This document shows positions 1-12,280 of a stretch of 64,000 bases of DNA, piece after piece. Below the pieces are notes generated by a model that made no database searches, was not told where the DNA came from, and saw nothing but the letters and a program-made list of their open reading frames with translations. This stretch comes from Epiperipatus broadwayi (Eukaryota; Onychophora; Udeonychophora; Euonychophora; Peripatidae). Numbering within the stretch: position 1 is the first letter of the stretch; each line of letters opens with the position of its first letter. The position numbers were made by a program, and so were the translations under genes. The stretch covers positions 789,501 to 853,500 of the forward strand of contig JAQFVV010006428.1 in NCBI GenBank assembly GCA_028023455.1, in the 5' to 3' direction.

Positions 1-2390
1 CTATAGATAAATTTGGTAATAGAAATGAGAGAGGACACATATTTGTTGAGTATAGAGAAAAAGAAAAACTTTATATTATGAATTCTCTTTTTTGAGCAAA
101 AATGTTAAAGTGGACATGGAAGCATCCAAATGAAGGTAGAGCAGAATTGGATTATATTTTGACTAATGGAAAATACATATTTCAAGATTTTAATGTTCCT
201 AATAAAATTAACACAGGAAGTCATCATTGATTAGTAAGATGTAAGATGCATGTTAATGCAAATCTAGGGAGACAAAAATTATTAAGAAAAACAATATTTA
301 CAGTTGTTAATGCAAATCTAGAGAGACAAAAATTATTAAGAAAAACAATATTTACAGTTGATATTCCTAATCTTCAAAAACATTCTAATGAATTTAAATT
401 AGAACTTGCAAATCGTTTTCAAGTATTAGTAGATTTTGAACATGATTCGGATTTGAATGAAATTTATAGGAAAATAACTGATACACATTTAAAAACAACA
501 GCAAAAATAGCTGGTAGAAAAAAGCAATTGACCAATTAAATTTCTACCCAGACTAGAGAATTTATGAAAAAAAGAAGAAGTGGGAAGATATATAAAAATG
601 AAGCATTAAGAAGGATTGAAAATCTAAAATTTTGTAAAATGGTACAAAAAAGAATTGACTGTGATATAAGAAACTATAATTGTAAACTAGAAGAGAAGCT
701 GTAAAAGAGAATAATAATCTCAAGACTGTAAAACAACATTTTTGTATAGATATGAAATCTGCAGTAAGACAAAAATGAAACTATTACTAAAAAGAGAGAT
801 GATATAAAATGGGAAGAAGAGTTTTATCAAGAATTATATAATAATAATAAAGCAAATACTTCCTACATGTATTATATCTTCTGAATTGATCTGGATTTTA
901 AAGAAGTGAGACATGCAATTAAATTTATGAAGAAGGGAAAGCTCCAGGAAATGATAGAATTATAATCGATAGACTTTAAAAAAGCAGGTAAAGAAATAGG
1001 AAAAAATGACAAAGTTATATACCAAATGTCTAAATGATAAAGATGTACAAGATGATTGGAAAAATGGTGAATTAATATTAATATTTTAAAAAGGAGATTA
1101 AGAACATCTTAGAAATTACAGACCTATCCATCAGTTATCAGTTTTAAACAACATTTTTACTAAGATAATTACAACTCCTCTACAGAAAACATTGGATTTC
1201 AACCAACCAAAAAAATAAGCTAGATTTAAAAGCGGTTTTAGTACAGTAGATCATATCCAAGTATGGAGAGAAGTTATAGAAGGGACTAATGAATTTGTGT
1301 TGCCATTATGCTTTGGATTTGTAGATTATTGATTTTATAAGCATTTTTTCAGTCATTAAAGCATTGGATCATCAATGTACTGATCCACGATATTGTCATA
1401 TTCAGAAAAATATTTATAAAATGCAGCAGAAACAATTACATTATGTAATTATAATAGGAAGGTTAACATTGAGAAGGATTTAAGAGAGGGTGACTCTATA
1501 TATCCAAAATCTTCTACAGCAGTGCTGCAAGAAGTATTTTGTGGATTAAAATGGGAAGCTAAAGGGGTAAAAGTACACTGACTTTATTTAAGTCATTTAT
1601 ATTTTGCTGATGATGCCATTGTTTTTGCAAATAATGTTTTAGAGCTTCAAGAAATCCTGCAAAAGTTATCAGATAAAAGTAAGAAAGTAGGACTAAAGGT
1701 AAATGTTAAAAAAACTAAACTAATGTTCAATGGATTTTCTCATAAGATTAAACTATGATTGATTATGATGAGTTAGAACAAGTTAACAACTACAAATACT
1801 TTGGTCAGAGTTACTACAGATGGAAATGTAATGGATGAAATCAATCATAGAATTATCTTGTTTGGAGTGCTTTTTGTAAAAATAACTTAATATTAAAAGG
1901 AAATATGCTTATGTGTTTAAAAAGGAAGATTTTTAATAAATGTGTTTTACCAGTTCTTACTTAGAGATCTGAGACTTGAACCCTTAATAGAAGAGTAATA
2001 CATAGATTTTTGAACACTTAAAGAACTATGAACAGATACATGTTAAAAGTAACAAGAAGAAATCGAAAATACAATATACAGGTAAGAGAACAAACAGGTG
2101 TTACTGATATCATTGAAAGAATTAAAAGTCTGGAGTGAGTTGGGCTGGATATATTGCTAGAAGAGATTATAATAGATGGACAATTGAAATATTAAGCTGG
2201 ATTCTAAGAGATTGTAAAAGACCCAGAATGAGACCACATGTGAGATGGATGGATGAAATAAGAAAGTGTGCATGGATAATATGGAGAAGAGAGGCTAGAG
2301 ATTGGAGAAGTTGAAGTGAATTTGAATAAAGCTTCATCCTGCAGTGGATTAATAATCTATAGTGATAATGATGGCAGGTACACCCTGAAC
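1..2390 (+). mobile_element. Decayed RTE-like LINE, copy 1
   Basis: Remnant of a non-LTR retrotransposon that starts before the window. The first 240 bases translate in pieces to the end of an apurinic-type endonuclease (phrases like GNRNERG, ELDYILTNGKYIFQD and NTGSHH, where the family normally has GSDHRLVR). Reverse transcriptase pieces follow (RNYRPI, a FVDY-like motif A with a stop, and a FADD box decayed to FADDA in the phrase YFADDAIVFANN). The C-terminal part common to RTE-type polyproteins follows, up to about 2380. Many stops and frameshifts make it a pseudogene. It aligns along its length with the better copy at 23.98-26.12 kb. Clade assignment is by protein resemblance only. Confidence 0.85.
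246..539 (+). pseudogene. Linker segment of RTE copy 1 with in-frame 18-residue duplication
   Basis: The longest open piece of copy 1 (97 codons) lies between the endonuclease and reverse transcriptase. It contains two adjacent copies of a 54-base unit (about 252-305 and 306-359), giving the 18-residue phrase starting VNANL twice in a row and differing at one residue (G versus E). The corresponding part of copy 2 (about 24.07-24.13 kb) has the unit once, so the duplication is private to this copy. It is part of a dead polyprotein and not an independent gene. Confidence 0.75.
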
Positions 2391-2810
2391 TCATGTCATA
2401 TATCTATTTACCTATCTATTACCAAAAACATTTTTTCCATTTCGATTTTAAATCATTATTGTATGGAGATCATTAATTATTGAATTGCCAATTTAAATGC
2501 CTTCTTTAATTTCTCTCTACATATGCATTATCGTTGATGAGATTCAAAATAATGTTTTGTCTAAAGTTTTTAAAGAATTATTGTTAACATTTTAGAATGT
2601 AAAACATTCTGCAATTTGTTTCCTTTATCTTTTAAAATAGTATAACATTAACTGTTTCGAAAATCAAAAGTATTTAAAATTCCAAAAAAAAAGTTGTATA
2701 TATGTTCGCTTTACACTAAACAATAATATATATATTCTTAACTCTTAAATTCTGATAAATAAATGATGACATTTAAAAAAAAATAAAATCAGAGTACATT
2801 TTCAACTTGA

Positions 2811-3290
2811 TACCCTATATATTACATATTTAAACACAGGTATATAATAAGCCTGTGTGTTTCAGTTATTACATAGTAGAGATGTCTCCCATCCCTTGTA
2901 TTAAATGGATTATGTCCTGTGTATGAGGGGTCAGATTGACCTTGGGTCAACATGGGTGTGACAAGAATCTCAGCCTTAGGGTGGCCTTTGAGCATTCCGT
3001 CATCAGATTTTCAATTGGCTGGATGGTTGAACAGTTGGAGTGTGGAATAGATTGAAGCCTGTCCATTAAAGTGTGAGGATTGGCTATCTTAATATATATC
3101 AGAGCACTTATAGCATATATGTGTGAAGATGGTAATCTGGACCAACTGGTGATTGCTGGTTAAGCATGAAATATGTATATTGGTGATTATTTATCTTTTC
3201 AACATATATGTGTTGAAGTATATCAGTGTTATGAGATAGTGTGGAGAGTGGTGGGTCATGTGAAAGTCTGTGCTCATATACCCTATATAT
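2811..3290 (+). repeat. Dispersed repeat family A, copy 1
   Basis: About 480 bp. It opens and closes with the same motif, TACCCTATATAT. Diagnostic inner phrases include CATCCCTTGTATTAAATGG, CAGATTTTCAATTGG, GAAGCCTGTCCATTAAAG and GGTGATTATTTATCTTTTC. Further copies, full or partial, are at 10.25, 12.28, 12.96, 42.9, 43.55, 43.98 and 44.5 kb. No coding capacity, Pol III boxes or poly(A) tail are seen. The 62-codon reading frame inside it (3173-3361) is part of the repeat, not a gene. Confidence 0.8.
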
Positions 3291-3299
3291 TTATTATGC

Positions 3300-6200
3300 C
3301 TTGTAAAAATAAGTTCCTATTTCATTTTATTTTATTTGTAATACAAAACCACAAACCTTAAAGCTTAGCTGTATTTTTATATTGGACTATTTCCATCATC
3401 TAATATGTGTGTTGAATATCTTTAATTTTATTTAAATATTCCAAATGCATTCAACTGTTAGTAATTGCTGTGATATTACTAACAGTTGGTGCATATATTA
3501 GCCTGTTTGCTGTTTACACCTTAGTTTATCCAGTAAAGTGATATATGACTGCTACTTTAAACTTGTAATGTCACCGCTCACATTTATCATTGTGGATCTT
3601 TTACTTGCAGGTTTTCATAGAAGAATTATTTATCACTCATTTTAATTTTGTATTGCTGGATTATTTATAGATATATTTCTTATTAATTCATAAATTTTAT
3701 TCTTCAAGATATTTATTGATGCTTTGGAGAAATAGATTTGCCCGGTATTTCTAGATATGATTACACTAAAGGCAGCATATCTCACATTTTTATACCCAGA
3801 TGATCTGCCATTATTTATAGTATTATCAATGTAGACACACATTCCTGCAATACAGTAATAGCTTCATTACTAGTTGTAGGAGCAGATGTTTATTCCTCCT
3901 CCATAGGATGCTCCAATCTGATGGAAGGGCACATCCTATGTCTTCTTCATCATCAGATATATTCTTTGATGTTTATAGCTAGTACCACACTTTATATTTC
4001 TTAATGTATTTTAAATCATGAGATGCCAAGTGTGCAGTCTATCATAATTCTGAATATATATCAGTCATTTATTTATGATTGAACATTTTATATAAATAAG
4101 TACATTCTTCCATGTTTATCCTGCTTAATTATTTTTTGTTAATCCAATGCAGAATATTGATCCTAGAAATAATTAAGATTTATAAATCCTATAGTCTCTC
4201 TATTTTAATAAGTTAGTGTCTATTAATCTGTTTCATCACTAAAAATTATTTTAATCTGTAAGGAATTCAATATAATCTTATGTTTAGATCTAGACATATA
4301 AATTTTACTTTACTTTTGTTTTATTTTTATTGTTACTACTAAATCTATATACAATACTCCTAGCATTTTATGTCTTGTTTACTATAATTATTTAATATAG
4401 TTTTAAGAGTTTTTTACATCTTGATGACCTAACAGATATATATGCTGACATAAAATGCATTGATTATGTGGGAATTGTACTGGGGGCATAAGTAATGGGG
4501 TTTAACTTTGTACTATTTGTGGGTTTGTGGTAATGTTTATACCAATGTTAAACCCATAAAAATGGTCATTGCTTGGTTCCTAAGATTGGTTTAGCTGGTT
4601 GTACATATATGACCATTATAACATTCTTGACAGAAAAATAAGATGATGTTCTGAACTATGTCTCTATACCATCGTGATTTCTGTAGTCATTCTAGGGAAT
4701 AACAAGTTGGAAAAATAAAAATTCATAATGCATTTAATAATGTTTCTTCCCTACAAATAATTATGGTGCTCTAGAATGATTACGGTTGCGCAATTTATAC
4801 CAGAATTCTGGAGTTTAACTTCATGCTTAAACATTGCTTTTAAAACTATTATTGGCCAATATCTCTCTCTTCTATAATATGAGACCAAATCTCTAATAAA
4901 TCTTTGCTATTATCTGAGAAAAAATATCTAGTAGCTATCTATTAGTTCAATCTGAGCTTAAATCTCAAAATAACTCCCATTTATAGTGGTATAACTGAAA
5001 AGAAAGTTTGCTGTCAGCCTGTTTTATCTTATCCTTACATTTTTGTCTAATTAAAACTTCAGATAAATCTAATAGAATAAATTTATAATGAATACACATA
5101 CAAAAAATATTACTTCAAAATCTGTAGCTTTGATAAAAGGGGGAAAAACAAAAATTTCCCTATTCTTCACAAAAGCAAAGCTATCAAATGGTAATTAATA
5201 TAAAAAACATCTTTTAGAGTTCTACTTCTTTTTCATTACACAAAATAGAAGAAAAACAACTTAGTTTTATGTTTTTATTTTTTTTTAACTTTCTTGATAG
5301 ATAAAAAAAACTAATGAAGTGTACATTTTTGTTTAATTATCTTGCGATAGAAAAAAATTAAAACAAGAATAAAATTATACACACCATATATGTATATATT
5401 TTACATTTGAATTTATGTTTGTTTATTTTAAAATACTTGTTTAGATTTTTTGTATTATGATTTAAAAGACTAGCTGAGACAAACTTGTGGTGGGTTTCAA
5501 TCGTCATCATCCCATTACAATATATATTAGATAGGTTTAAACATATTAAGAAATACATTTCTCAATGTTCTATTTGGAATAGAATTGTAGAGATTTCACA
5601 TATATATGAAAAAGAAAGAAGGCAATAATAATTTCTTTTGCTTTTACAACATATTGCCATGTGCTGATACTAGAGGATACTTTAATTATATTTAAACACT
5701 TGCAATGAGTTAACCCAAAATCATTTTATATATTAAATAATTTCATGTATTTATTTGGATGGAATAAAGAAATAAGTGTGGAAATATATTTCCATATGAT
5801 GATTAGAATAAATTGCAGTAGATTGGCAGTCTTTAAGTTAAACAATTTGATCTAGTAGTAAACATTAGTTTTTTCCTCTTGATTTTCTTAGAAATAAAAT
5901 AATGTTCTGTTTTATTTCTAAGTCATGATATTATATGTATTTAAACCCAGTTGTATACTTTGATAGATATATGGATATAAATGAATTTTATATTCTCATT
6001 ATATTCAGTAAATGTTATTTTAATCAGCAATTGCCACAACTGCAATGTGATACAAATATAGATTTTAAAATGCCTTAAATTTATAAAAAAAAAAAAAAAT
6101 TAAATGAACAAGGTTTCAATCACAGTAAGTTTTTAAAAAACAACTCTATTTTGCAAAAATCGAATTTGTTTAAATTTAGCTCAATCTGTATACATTTTAT

Positions 6201-7515
6201 GAATCCCTTTTTTTCTTATAGAAGTAACTCATACCCCTTGTAGTCTAAATTACTGCAAATTTTTTTTATTTTTTTGTAAATGATTGATATTTTCTTTTTA
6301 CATTTTGACACAAATATAAAATTTATTGTAACTAATGGAAATAATAATATAAAGTAAATTTGTTTTATTATAATAACTAATTATACAAAAACAATCAACT
6401 GAATTCAGTTTAACAAAAGTAATTTTATTTCATTATTTTTGAATTTTATTGCAATATTTTTTTTAAAAAAAATTACGAATATTTTAACACTTGCTGTAAA
6501 TAATGTTTACAATTAAATATAAAACAAATTTGAAATGATATTTAAATAAAACAAATACTCTTCTAAGGAGTGTTCTGATATATTGATTGTAATGTATTTG
6601 TTACATACCACATTGTAGCCATTATGCCAAAGAATTCTTTATATTAAATTATAGGATATAAAGAGAATGTAAACCTTTTAAATTGTCGTAAGTATAATAT
6701 TATATGTGTGCAATTAGGTCCATATAAAATTTTGAATTAGAAATCAAAGAGGATCTCCTTTTTTTTACTTAAATTCAGGACAAAACAATGCACTTTTACA
6801 ACATTTTTTTAGCTTAAAAATTGTCACTATTAATGGATATATTTTCCTATCAATACCACTTCTGTGAAATTTGTTTTGTCATTGCATAATAATAATGCTG
6901 CTCGTTCCTTTGTTTAGATTGTAATTAATTTATAAAAATTCTAAATTTAACATGCATAGTTTTGTAAAAAAAGAAAAATAATATTTATAAGATATAAAGA
7001 GAAGATGGAATTCTTATAAATTCTCATTTTTATAAATTTGTGTTGATAAAAACAATGGGTATTGAAGATTTATATTTATGTAAAAAATCAGAGATGACAT
7101 TACTTTTGATTTTGCTAGAAAATCATTAACTACTAATTCACAGGCCTCAAAGTAAATGTTTTTTCGAGTAGCATGTAATATCTCTCTGTTTTTGTTTCAT
7201 TTTTTTATTAAAATCAGTAAAAAAGAGATATTATAAATTACAAAAGAATACTTTTTAGTTTCATAACTGATAATTAGTAATTTGTGCATTCAAAGTGATA
7301 ATTAAAACAAAGTTTATTAAATATAAATATTTGTTGGATTAATATCATTTATCATTGCCGAATAATCAACTATCAAATATGTATATAAATGATGATTGTT
7401 TACTTCATGCTTAAATTCAGTCTTTAGATCTAGAAGTTCTTCATTAAGAGCTTAACCTTGATAATGATTAATGATATATTAATAATTTTTATTAGACTTT
7501 CATTAGACTAGGATT
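3300..7515. other. AT-rich sequence without recognised genes
   Basis: No exon, RNA gene or family repeat was recognised. There are homopolymer runs (for example a 16-base A run near 6090), short AT microsatellites and one small hairpin (AGAAATAAAAT/GTTTTATTTCT, about 5890-5925). The missing upstream prolyl 4-hydroxylase exons could be here unrecognised, because short AT-rich exons are hard to see by eye. Confidence 0.5.
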
Positions 7516-7519
7516 ATCC

Positions 7520-7955
7520 AATAATGAATAATATTTCTGTACTGTAATTTTCACTATACCACTTTCATGCAAGGTAAGGACTGGTTTCTATCCACTTTAT
7601 ACCACTTTCACACAAGGTAGGGACTGGTTTCTATCCGCTTTATACCACTTTCATGCAAGGTAAGGACTGGTTTCTATCTGCTTTATACCACTTTCACGCA
7701 AGGTAAGGACTGGTTTCTATTCGCTTTATACCATGTTCACGCAAGGTAGGGACTGGTTTCTATCCACTTTTGACAACTTGTCAAGGGGTGTAATTATAAA
7801 CATATGACTAAAGACAGTGTGGAAGAGATTGGGGATGATAGATTTTTTGACATGACTTTGGTCATATGTTTATGATTACATCCCTCCACAAGGTATTAAA
7901 AATGGATAAAAACCAATCCCTACCTTGCACTACAGAAATATTATTAATTAATAAT
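7520..7955. mobile_element. Inverted-repeat element with internal minisatellite
   Basis: Non-coding element whose ends are inverted copies: AATAATGAATAATATTTCTG on the left and CAGAAATATTATTAATTAAT on the right. A second, inner inverted pair (around CATATGACTAAAG at 7800 and CTTTGGTCATATG at 7857) brackets the centre. The right half holds one inverted copy of the 43-bp repeat unit (ACCAATCCCTACCTTGC at about 7912), while the left half holds five. It is best read as a MITE in which one arm expanded as a minisatellite. The superfamily is not determined. Confidence 0.65.
7555..7770 (+). repeat. 43-bp minisatellite, five copies
   Basis: Five direct tandem copies with a constant 43-bp period; the ACTTTC landmark falls at 7561, 7604, 7647 and 7690, and a variant at 7733. 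The unit contains GCAAGGTAAGGACTGG and TTTCTATCC, and copies differ by one to three bases each. It sits inside the left arm of the surrounding inverted-repeat element. There are no spacers, so this is not a CRISPR array. Confidence 0.9.
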
Positions 7956-8050
7956 GAATGATATTTCATCAAATGCCAGAATTTAAACAAAATAATATAT
8001 GGCTTAATCTAAAAAAATACTTTATGTGTGTTTATATATATATATTTCAG

Positions 8051-8202
8051 GATTAGTCGATCCTTACATTATAGGATTTTTCAAAATATTCCAGATGAAA
8101 GTGTATTTCTTGATAGTCCCATAAATATATTCCACCTAATTCAAGATATGAATTTTGATCAATCTGCATTGTTTCACTATATGAATGAGACATCATTAAA
8201 AG
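8051..8202 (+). CDS. P4HA: Prolyl 4-hydroxylase alpha exon (N-terminal domain), first recognised
   Basis: A 152-nt exon: one base, 50 codons, one base. The acceptor is a T-rich tract ending TTTCAG at 8041-8050, and the donor is AAAG|GTATGT at 8202/8203. The peptide includes DSPINIFHLIQDMNFDQSA, which lines up with the human P4HA1 stretch HPVNAFKLMKRLNTEWSEL in the N-terminal dimerisation domain. That protein works in the endoplasmic reticulum lumen and hydroxylates prolines in collagen-like chains together with protein disulfide isomerase. The phase-1 end joins exactly to the phase-1 start of the segment at 17195. The preceding exon must end in phase 2 and was not found. The identification rests on its place in the chain as much as on its own weak similarity. 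Confidence 0.7.
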
Positions 8203-8741
8203 GTATGTCTTAAAGAATTTGTTATAGAATTTTTAATAATTATTATTAAATTTAAGCTTCTATTTGTCAATATTATACATATTACCATAATGAAGGATAT
8301 ACAGATAACTAATTTATCTACTTCATAAAAACTTCTCTATTTAAAACTAATTTGCATATATTCATAAGCATATATACCATTATCTTTTCATATATTCTCA
8401 TTATTTTAAAAATAAAATACATTTTATATATACATATACTCAATTATTAGCAAATATCATATATTTCCATATGATAACTCCCTCTAAAGTCTTGTATTTC
8501 TCAAGTCACTTAATTAAGTAATTAATCCAATACACCCCTTATTATCTATTGCTATGTGCTATGAGATGTCTAAATATTCACAAAGATAATTCAAAATAAT
8601 TTTAATCATTAATATTGATAAATTTTACTGTTTGAGACTTCATTAATTTCATCATCTTTTTTTTCCTATTTCCATTTCACTGTATAGTAATCTAATCTCC
8701 ACAATAATGATTTTATTTTTTACATTTACAAAACTCTCAAG

Positions 8742-9708
8742 TAATATTTACTAAGGCAATAAACCTAAAGCATGTGTAATTGAAAATGCGAAGGTAGGGA
8801 GCTCTACAGGTCTTAACCACAAGCTTATGCATTGGAAGAAAAGAGGGGAACCTTCTTTACTTCAACCTACTTTCTATATAAATAGGTGAAGCTGAAGCGG
8901 TTAGATATGAGAGGTGAAGCTATTCAATACTTCACTGATTAAGTCCACAATTCTTATTATACCTTAGTACTCGCGAAATCTTTCGATTTACAAATCAATG
9001 AAAAGATCTTATAGTTAGAAATCTATTACGATAATTTAAAGTTGTAATTATAAGTTTATTTAATGCACATTGATTACAAAAGTAATATTTACTAAGGCAA
9101 TAAACCTAAAGCATGTGTTGTTGAAAATGCGAAAGTAGGGACCTCTACAGGTCTTAACCACAAGATTACGCATTGGAAGAAAAGAGGGGAACCCTTCTTT
9201 ACTTCAATTTACTTTCTATATAAATAGGTGAAGCTGAAGCGGTTAGATATGAGAGCGTGAAGCTATTCAATACTTCACTGATTAAGTCCACAATTCTTAT
9301 TATACCTTAGTACTCGCGAAATCTTTCGATTTACAAATCAATGGAAAGATCTTATAGTTAGAAATCTATTACGATAATTTAAAGTTGTAATTATAAGTTT
9401 ATTTAACGCACATTGATTACAAAAGTAATATTTACTAAGGCAATAAACCTAAAGCATGTGTTGTTGAAAATGCGAAGGTAATGACCTGTACAGGTCTTAA
9501 CCACAAGCTTATGCATTGGAAGAAAAGAGGGGAACCCTTCTTTACTTCAACCTACTTTCTATATAAATAGGTGAAGCTGAAGCGGTTAGATCTGAGAGCA
9601 TGAAGGTCCCTACCTTCGCATTTTCAACCGCACATGTTTTAGGTTTATTGCCTTAGTAAATATTATTTACGTAATCAATGAATCAATGCGTTAAATAAAC
9701 TTGTAATT
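8742..9708. mobile_element. Triplicated inverted-repeat element (promoter-like family)
   Basis: Three head-to-tail units of about 342 bp start near 8741, 9082 and 9425, each opening TAATATTTACTAAGGCAATA. The third ends in an inverted copy of the unit start (about 9604-9670), so the whole has inverted termini. A 12-base sequence, AAAACTCTCAAG, lies at both outer edges (8730-8741 and 9709-9720) and looks like a target-site duplication, although 12 bp is long for a DNA transposon. The left edge lacks about 50 bp of terminus that is present between units and at the right edge. Relatives are at 13.56-14.05 and 19.05-19.62 kb. No coding sequence. Confidence 0.75.
8835..8930 (+). promoter_or_regulatory. 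TATA-box and reverse-CCAAT core repeated in each unit
   Basis: Within unit 1, GCATTGGAAGAAAAGAGGGG (an ATTGG, i.e. reversed CCAAT) is followed about 45 bp later by CTATATAAATAGG, a good TATA box, then GAGAGGTGAAGC about 30 bp further, where a start site would fall. Units 2 and 3 repeat the arrangement near 9217 and 9559. The diverged element at 13.56 kb keeps the same order: CCAATC, GCATTGGG, TATATATATATCC, GAAAGCGTGAA. This is only promoter-like; no transcript is visible and a chance TATA in AT-rich DNA is possible. Confidence 0.35.
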
Positions 9709-10247
9709 AAAACTCTCAAGTCTGAATTAATAATATGGTAAAATAATTTTATTAAACATTGATTAAACATTTATATTTGTATTAAAACGTTGAGAACTAT
9801 ATAAAATCATTGTCCATATCTTTTGTATTTTTCATTGAAGTGACATTAAAAATTATACCTTTAAACAGACTTAAAGCATATCATTTTCTATTTAATGAAT
9901 CTCTCATTTATATATCTTTTTGGCTGACAAAATATTATTTATTTAGATTTTATATTATCTTTATAAATATATTATGTGTACAATGATTAGATTTTATTAA
10001 ATGGCATAACAAATGTTTTCATAACAAAATGCTAAACAGTTGTATTATTTGCCTCAATTATGCCTATGATAAATCTATTTTTTTTATTAAATGAATCGTC
10101 TGGCAACAATATCCTAACTTGACATTATAAATATGTACAATATATGCGATAAATTAAATTAAGATATATATATATATGTAAAACATTTGAGATGTTGATC
10201 TAAAACTTTTGATTAACAACATGTTCCATTATAGATTTTACATAATT

Positions 10248-10516
10248 CATCAGATTTTTAATGAAATGGATGCCTGAAGAATTGTGGGTTGGAGTAGTTT
10301 GAAGCCTGTCCATTAAAGTATGAGCTGAAGATGGATTGTGTATATGTGTGGAGATGGCAATCTGGACCAACTGATGATTGCTGGTTTAGCACAAAATATG
10401 TTTATTGGTGATTATTTATTTTTTCAACATGTGTGTGATCAGGTGGATCAGAAATATGAAATGGCATGGAGAGTTGAGGGTCATATGAAAGTCTGAATTC
10501 AAGTTCCTTATATATA
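10248..10516 (+). repeat. Family A repeat, copy 2 (partial, subfamily with TGATCAGGTGG)
   Basis: Starts at the internal CATCAGATTTT motif and runs to CCTTATATATAA. It carries the subfamily variant GTGTGTGATCAGGTGGATCAG, where copy 1 has a different sequence. The first about 170 bp of the family consensus are missing. Confidence 0.75.
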
Positions 10517-11000
10517 ATTAGTGATTCTAGAAAGATTTCAGTTTTAAGTAATCTATCTCAAATATCAACCAAACATTACACTGACTTTCTTTTGCATTTT
10601 TCTCATTCATGTACAAAAATGAGACATTCTTTTAAATTTTAGATTGTACTTTCCTTATTAGAAGATTTACAATATTTTTTTTTGACACTTGTTATATTAT
10701 ATTATCATTTTTTCTATGGCATACGGCTTGCAATTGAGGTTATTTGGATCATGTCTCAAAATGACAAGCATATTTCAAGCCAAATCATTTTGTAAAATAA
10801 ATAACTAAATGCTCCTCTTCATGACAGTTACACCTTCCAAATAAATATAGGTCATTTTGAATTAAAACTTGGTTTTATATACTATTTTATTCCCTAAAAC
10901 AGCAGAAATTATATATAATCAAGGTGTTGAACTTTGGAATTCTTACATTATCTTAAAAATACCCTTTCACTATTATCATTATTTTTTACTGATCTTCAAT

Positions 11001-11270
11001 TACCATACAATACTAAATTGACCAAGCACTTTACCACTGTTACATGCTTTATTTATCATCCTTTCTTACAGTTTACAGTTTTGATTACCCCAGAAATCTT
11101 CTCCAGAAATTTATATCTCCTAACAGGGTTAGAAGATATAAATTTTTGGAGATATAAATTGCTGAAGAAGATTGCTGGAGCAATTGAAACTGTAAACTGT
11201 AAGAAAGGGTGGTAAATAAAGCATTGTGCAACTGTGGTAAAGTACTTCGACAATTTAGTATTATATGGTA
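11001..11270. mobile_element. Foldback element
   Basis: The left arm begins TACCATACAATACTAAATTG and the right arm ends CAATTTAGTATTATATGGTA, its reverse complement with one change. The arms stay complementary for about 120 bp (for example CTTACAGTTTACAGTTT against AAACTGTAAACTGTAAG) around a short centre near 11140. Open frames on both strands here (10934-11215, 11056-11316, 11209-11400) are by-products of the symmetry and are not genes. Confidence 0.75.
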
Positions 11271-11865
11271 TACATTTGGCAATGCAATAAGAAAGAGTAG
11301 TTATTATGATCTTCAATTACCTTGCATGTACCCACTTATAAGTTCTACTGATTGTACGGCAAACTTTCACTCCAATATTGGATATATCAAACCAAATTAA
11401 CAATTTTTTTTATCTATTCAACTACTGGTATATTATGGAATTTAAAAATAAATTCCCATATTCTTGTGTGAATCATATTATTGATTGATAAAACAAATAT
11501 ATCCCATAATTGCAATGCAATTTCATAATATTAATAACAATTTCAGATAATTATACTATTTAAATAGATATATTAATTATCCATTTTCATAAGTCAAGGT
11601 TCAATTTTTTAGTATACTTCAAATTATTACTTTAGTAAAAGTAAAAGATATATAACATTTATCTATAAATAACTTTGACTGCAGGTATTATTATCATTAA
11701 GGGTTTTTTTTTCAGTAACATGCGAATTATAGTATTTTATTTACTGACTGATTGCCTTTAAAAAAAAAGAATACAATCTAAATGAACTAAAATTTGTATC
11801 TGTATTGCTTTAAAAATAATTTATTTTGAAATAAAATACTAGTTTTCTACTTCACCTTTGATTAG

Positions 11866-12189
11866 TAAGTAATTTAGATTGCGCTTTACGCAAAAAAATC
11901 TTGTCTCAATCTTATTAAATTGTTGTATGGCTTAGCGCTTTCAGAGACCTTGAGTCTCCATAATCATAGCCTACTTTTAACTGAAGTTTAGCTGTGGTTT
12001 ATGTAAATTTTATGCAAATGGTCGTTATAAAATTTGCATAAAATTTACATAAACCATAGCTAAACTTCAGTTAAAAGTAGGCTATGATCATGGAGACTCA
12101 AGGTCTCTGAAAGCACTAAGTCATATAACTTTTTAATAAGATTGAGACAAGCTTCACTGTTTTGCGTAAAGCGCAATCTAAATTACTTA
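11866..12189. mobile_element. Foldback element with TTGCGCTTTACGC termini
   Basis: About 324 bp. Its terminal 29 bases, beginning TAAGTAATTTAGATTGCG, recur inverted at the right end, and the arms pair almost all the way to a centre near 12025 (GCATAAAATTTACATAAACC and its complement). The same terminus and the flanking AAGCTTCACT phrase occur in the small element at 52068-52149. Inner arm sequence (GCGCTTTCAGAGACC, CATAATCATAGCCTAC) resembles the foldback at 40744-41274. Not coding. Confidence 0.85.
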
Positions 12190-12280
12190 ATAATTTGTTT
12201 TATAATTTTAAAATATTCTTATTGATTCATAATCATCGTTAAAATAAATTGATAATAGTTATTCAGATAGACTTCAATAA

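Noticed and set aside
7555-7770. Regular repeats resembling a CRISPR array
   Set aside because: The 43-bp units are directly adjacent with no spacers, and the surroundings are eukaryotic with intron-exon structure.
10934-11400. Four overlapping open frames on both strands
   Set aside because: They lie across a foldback element; their peptides mirror one another because the arms are complementary.
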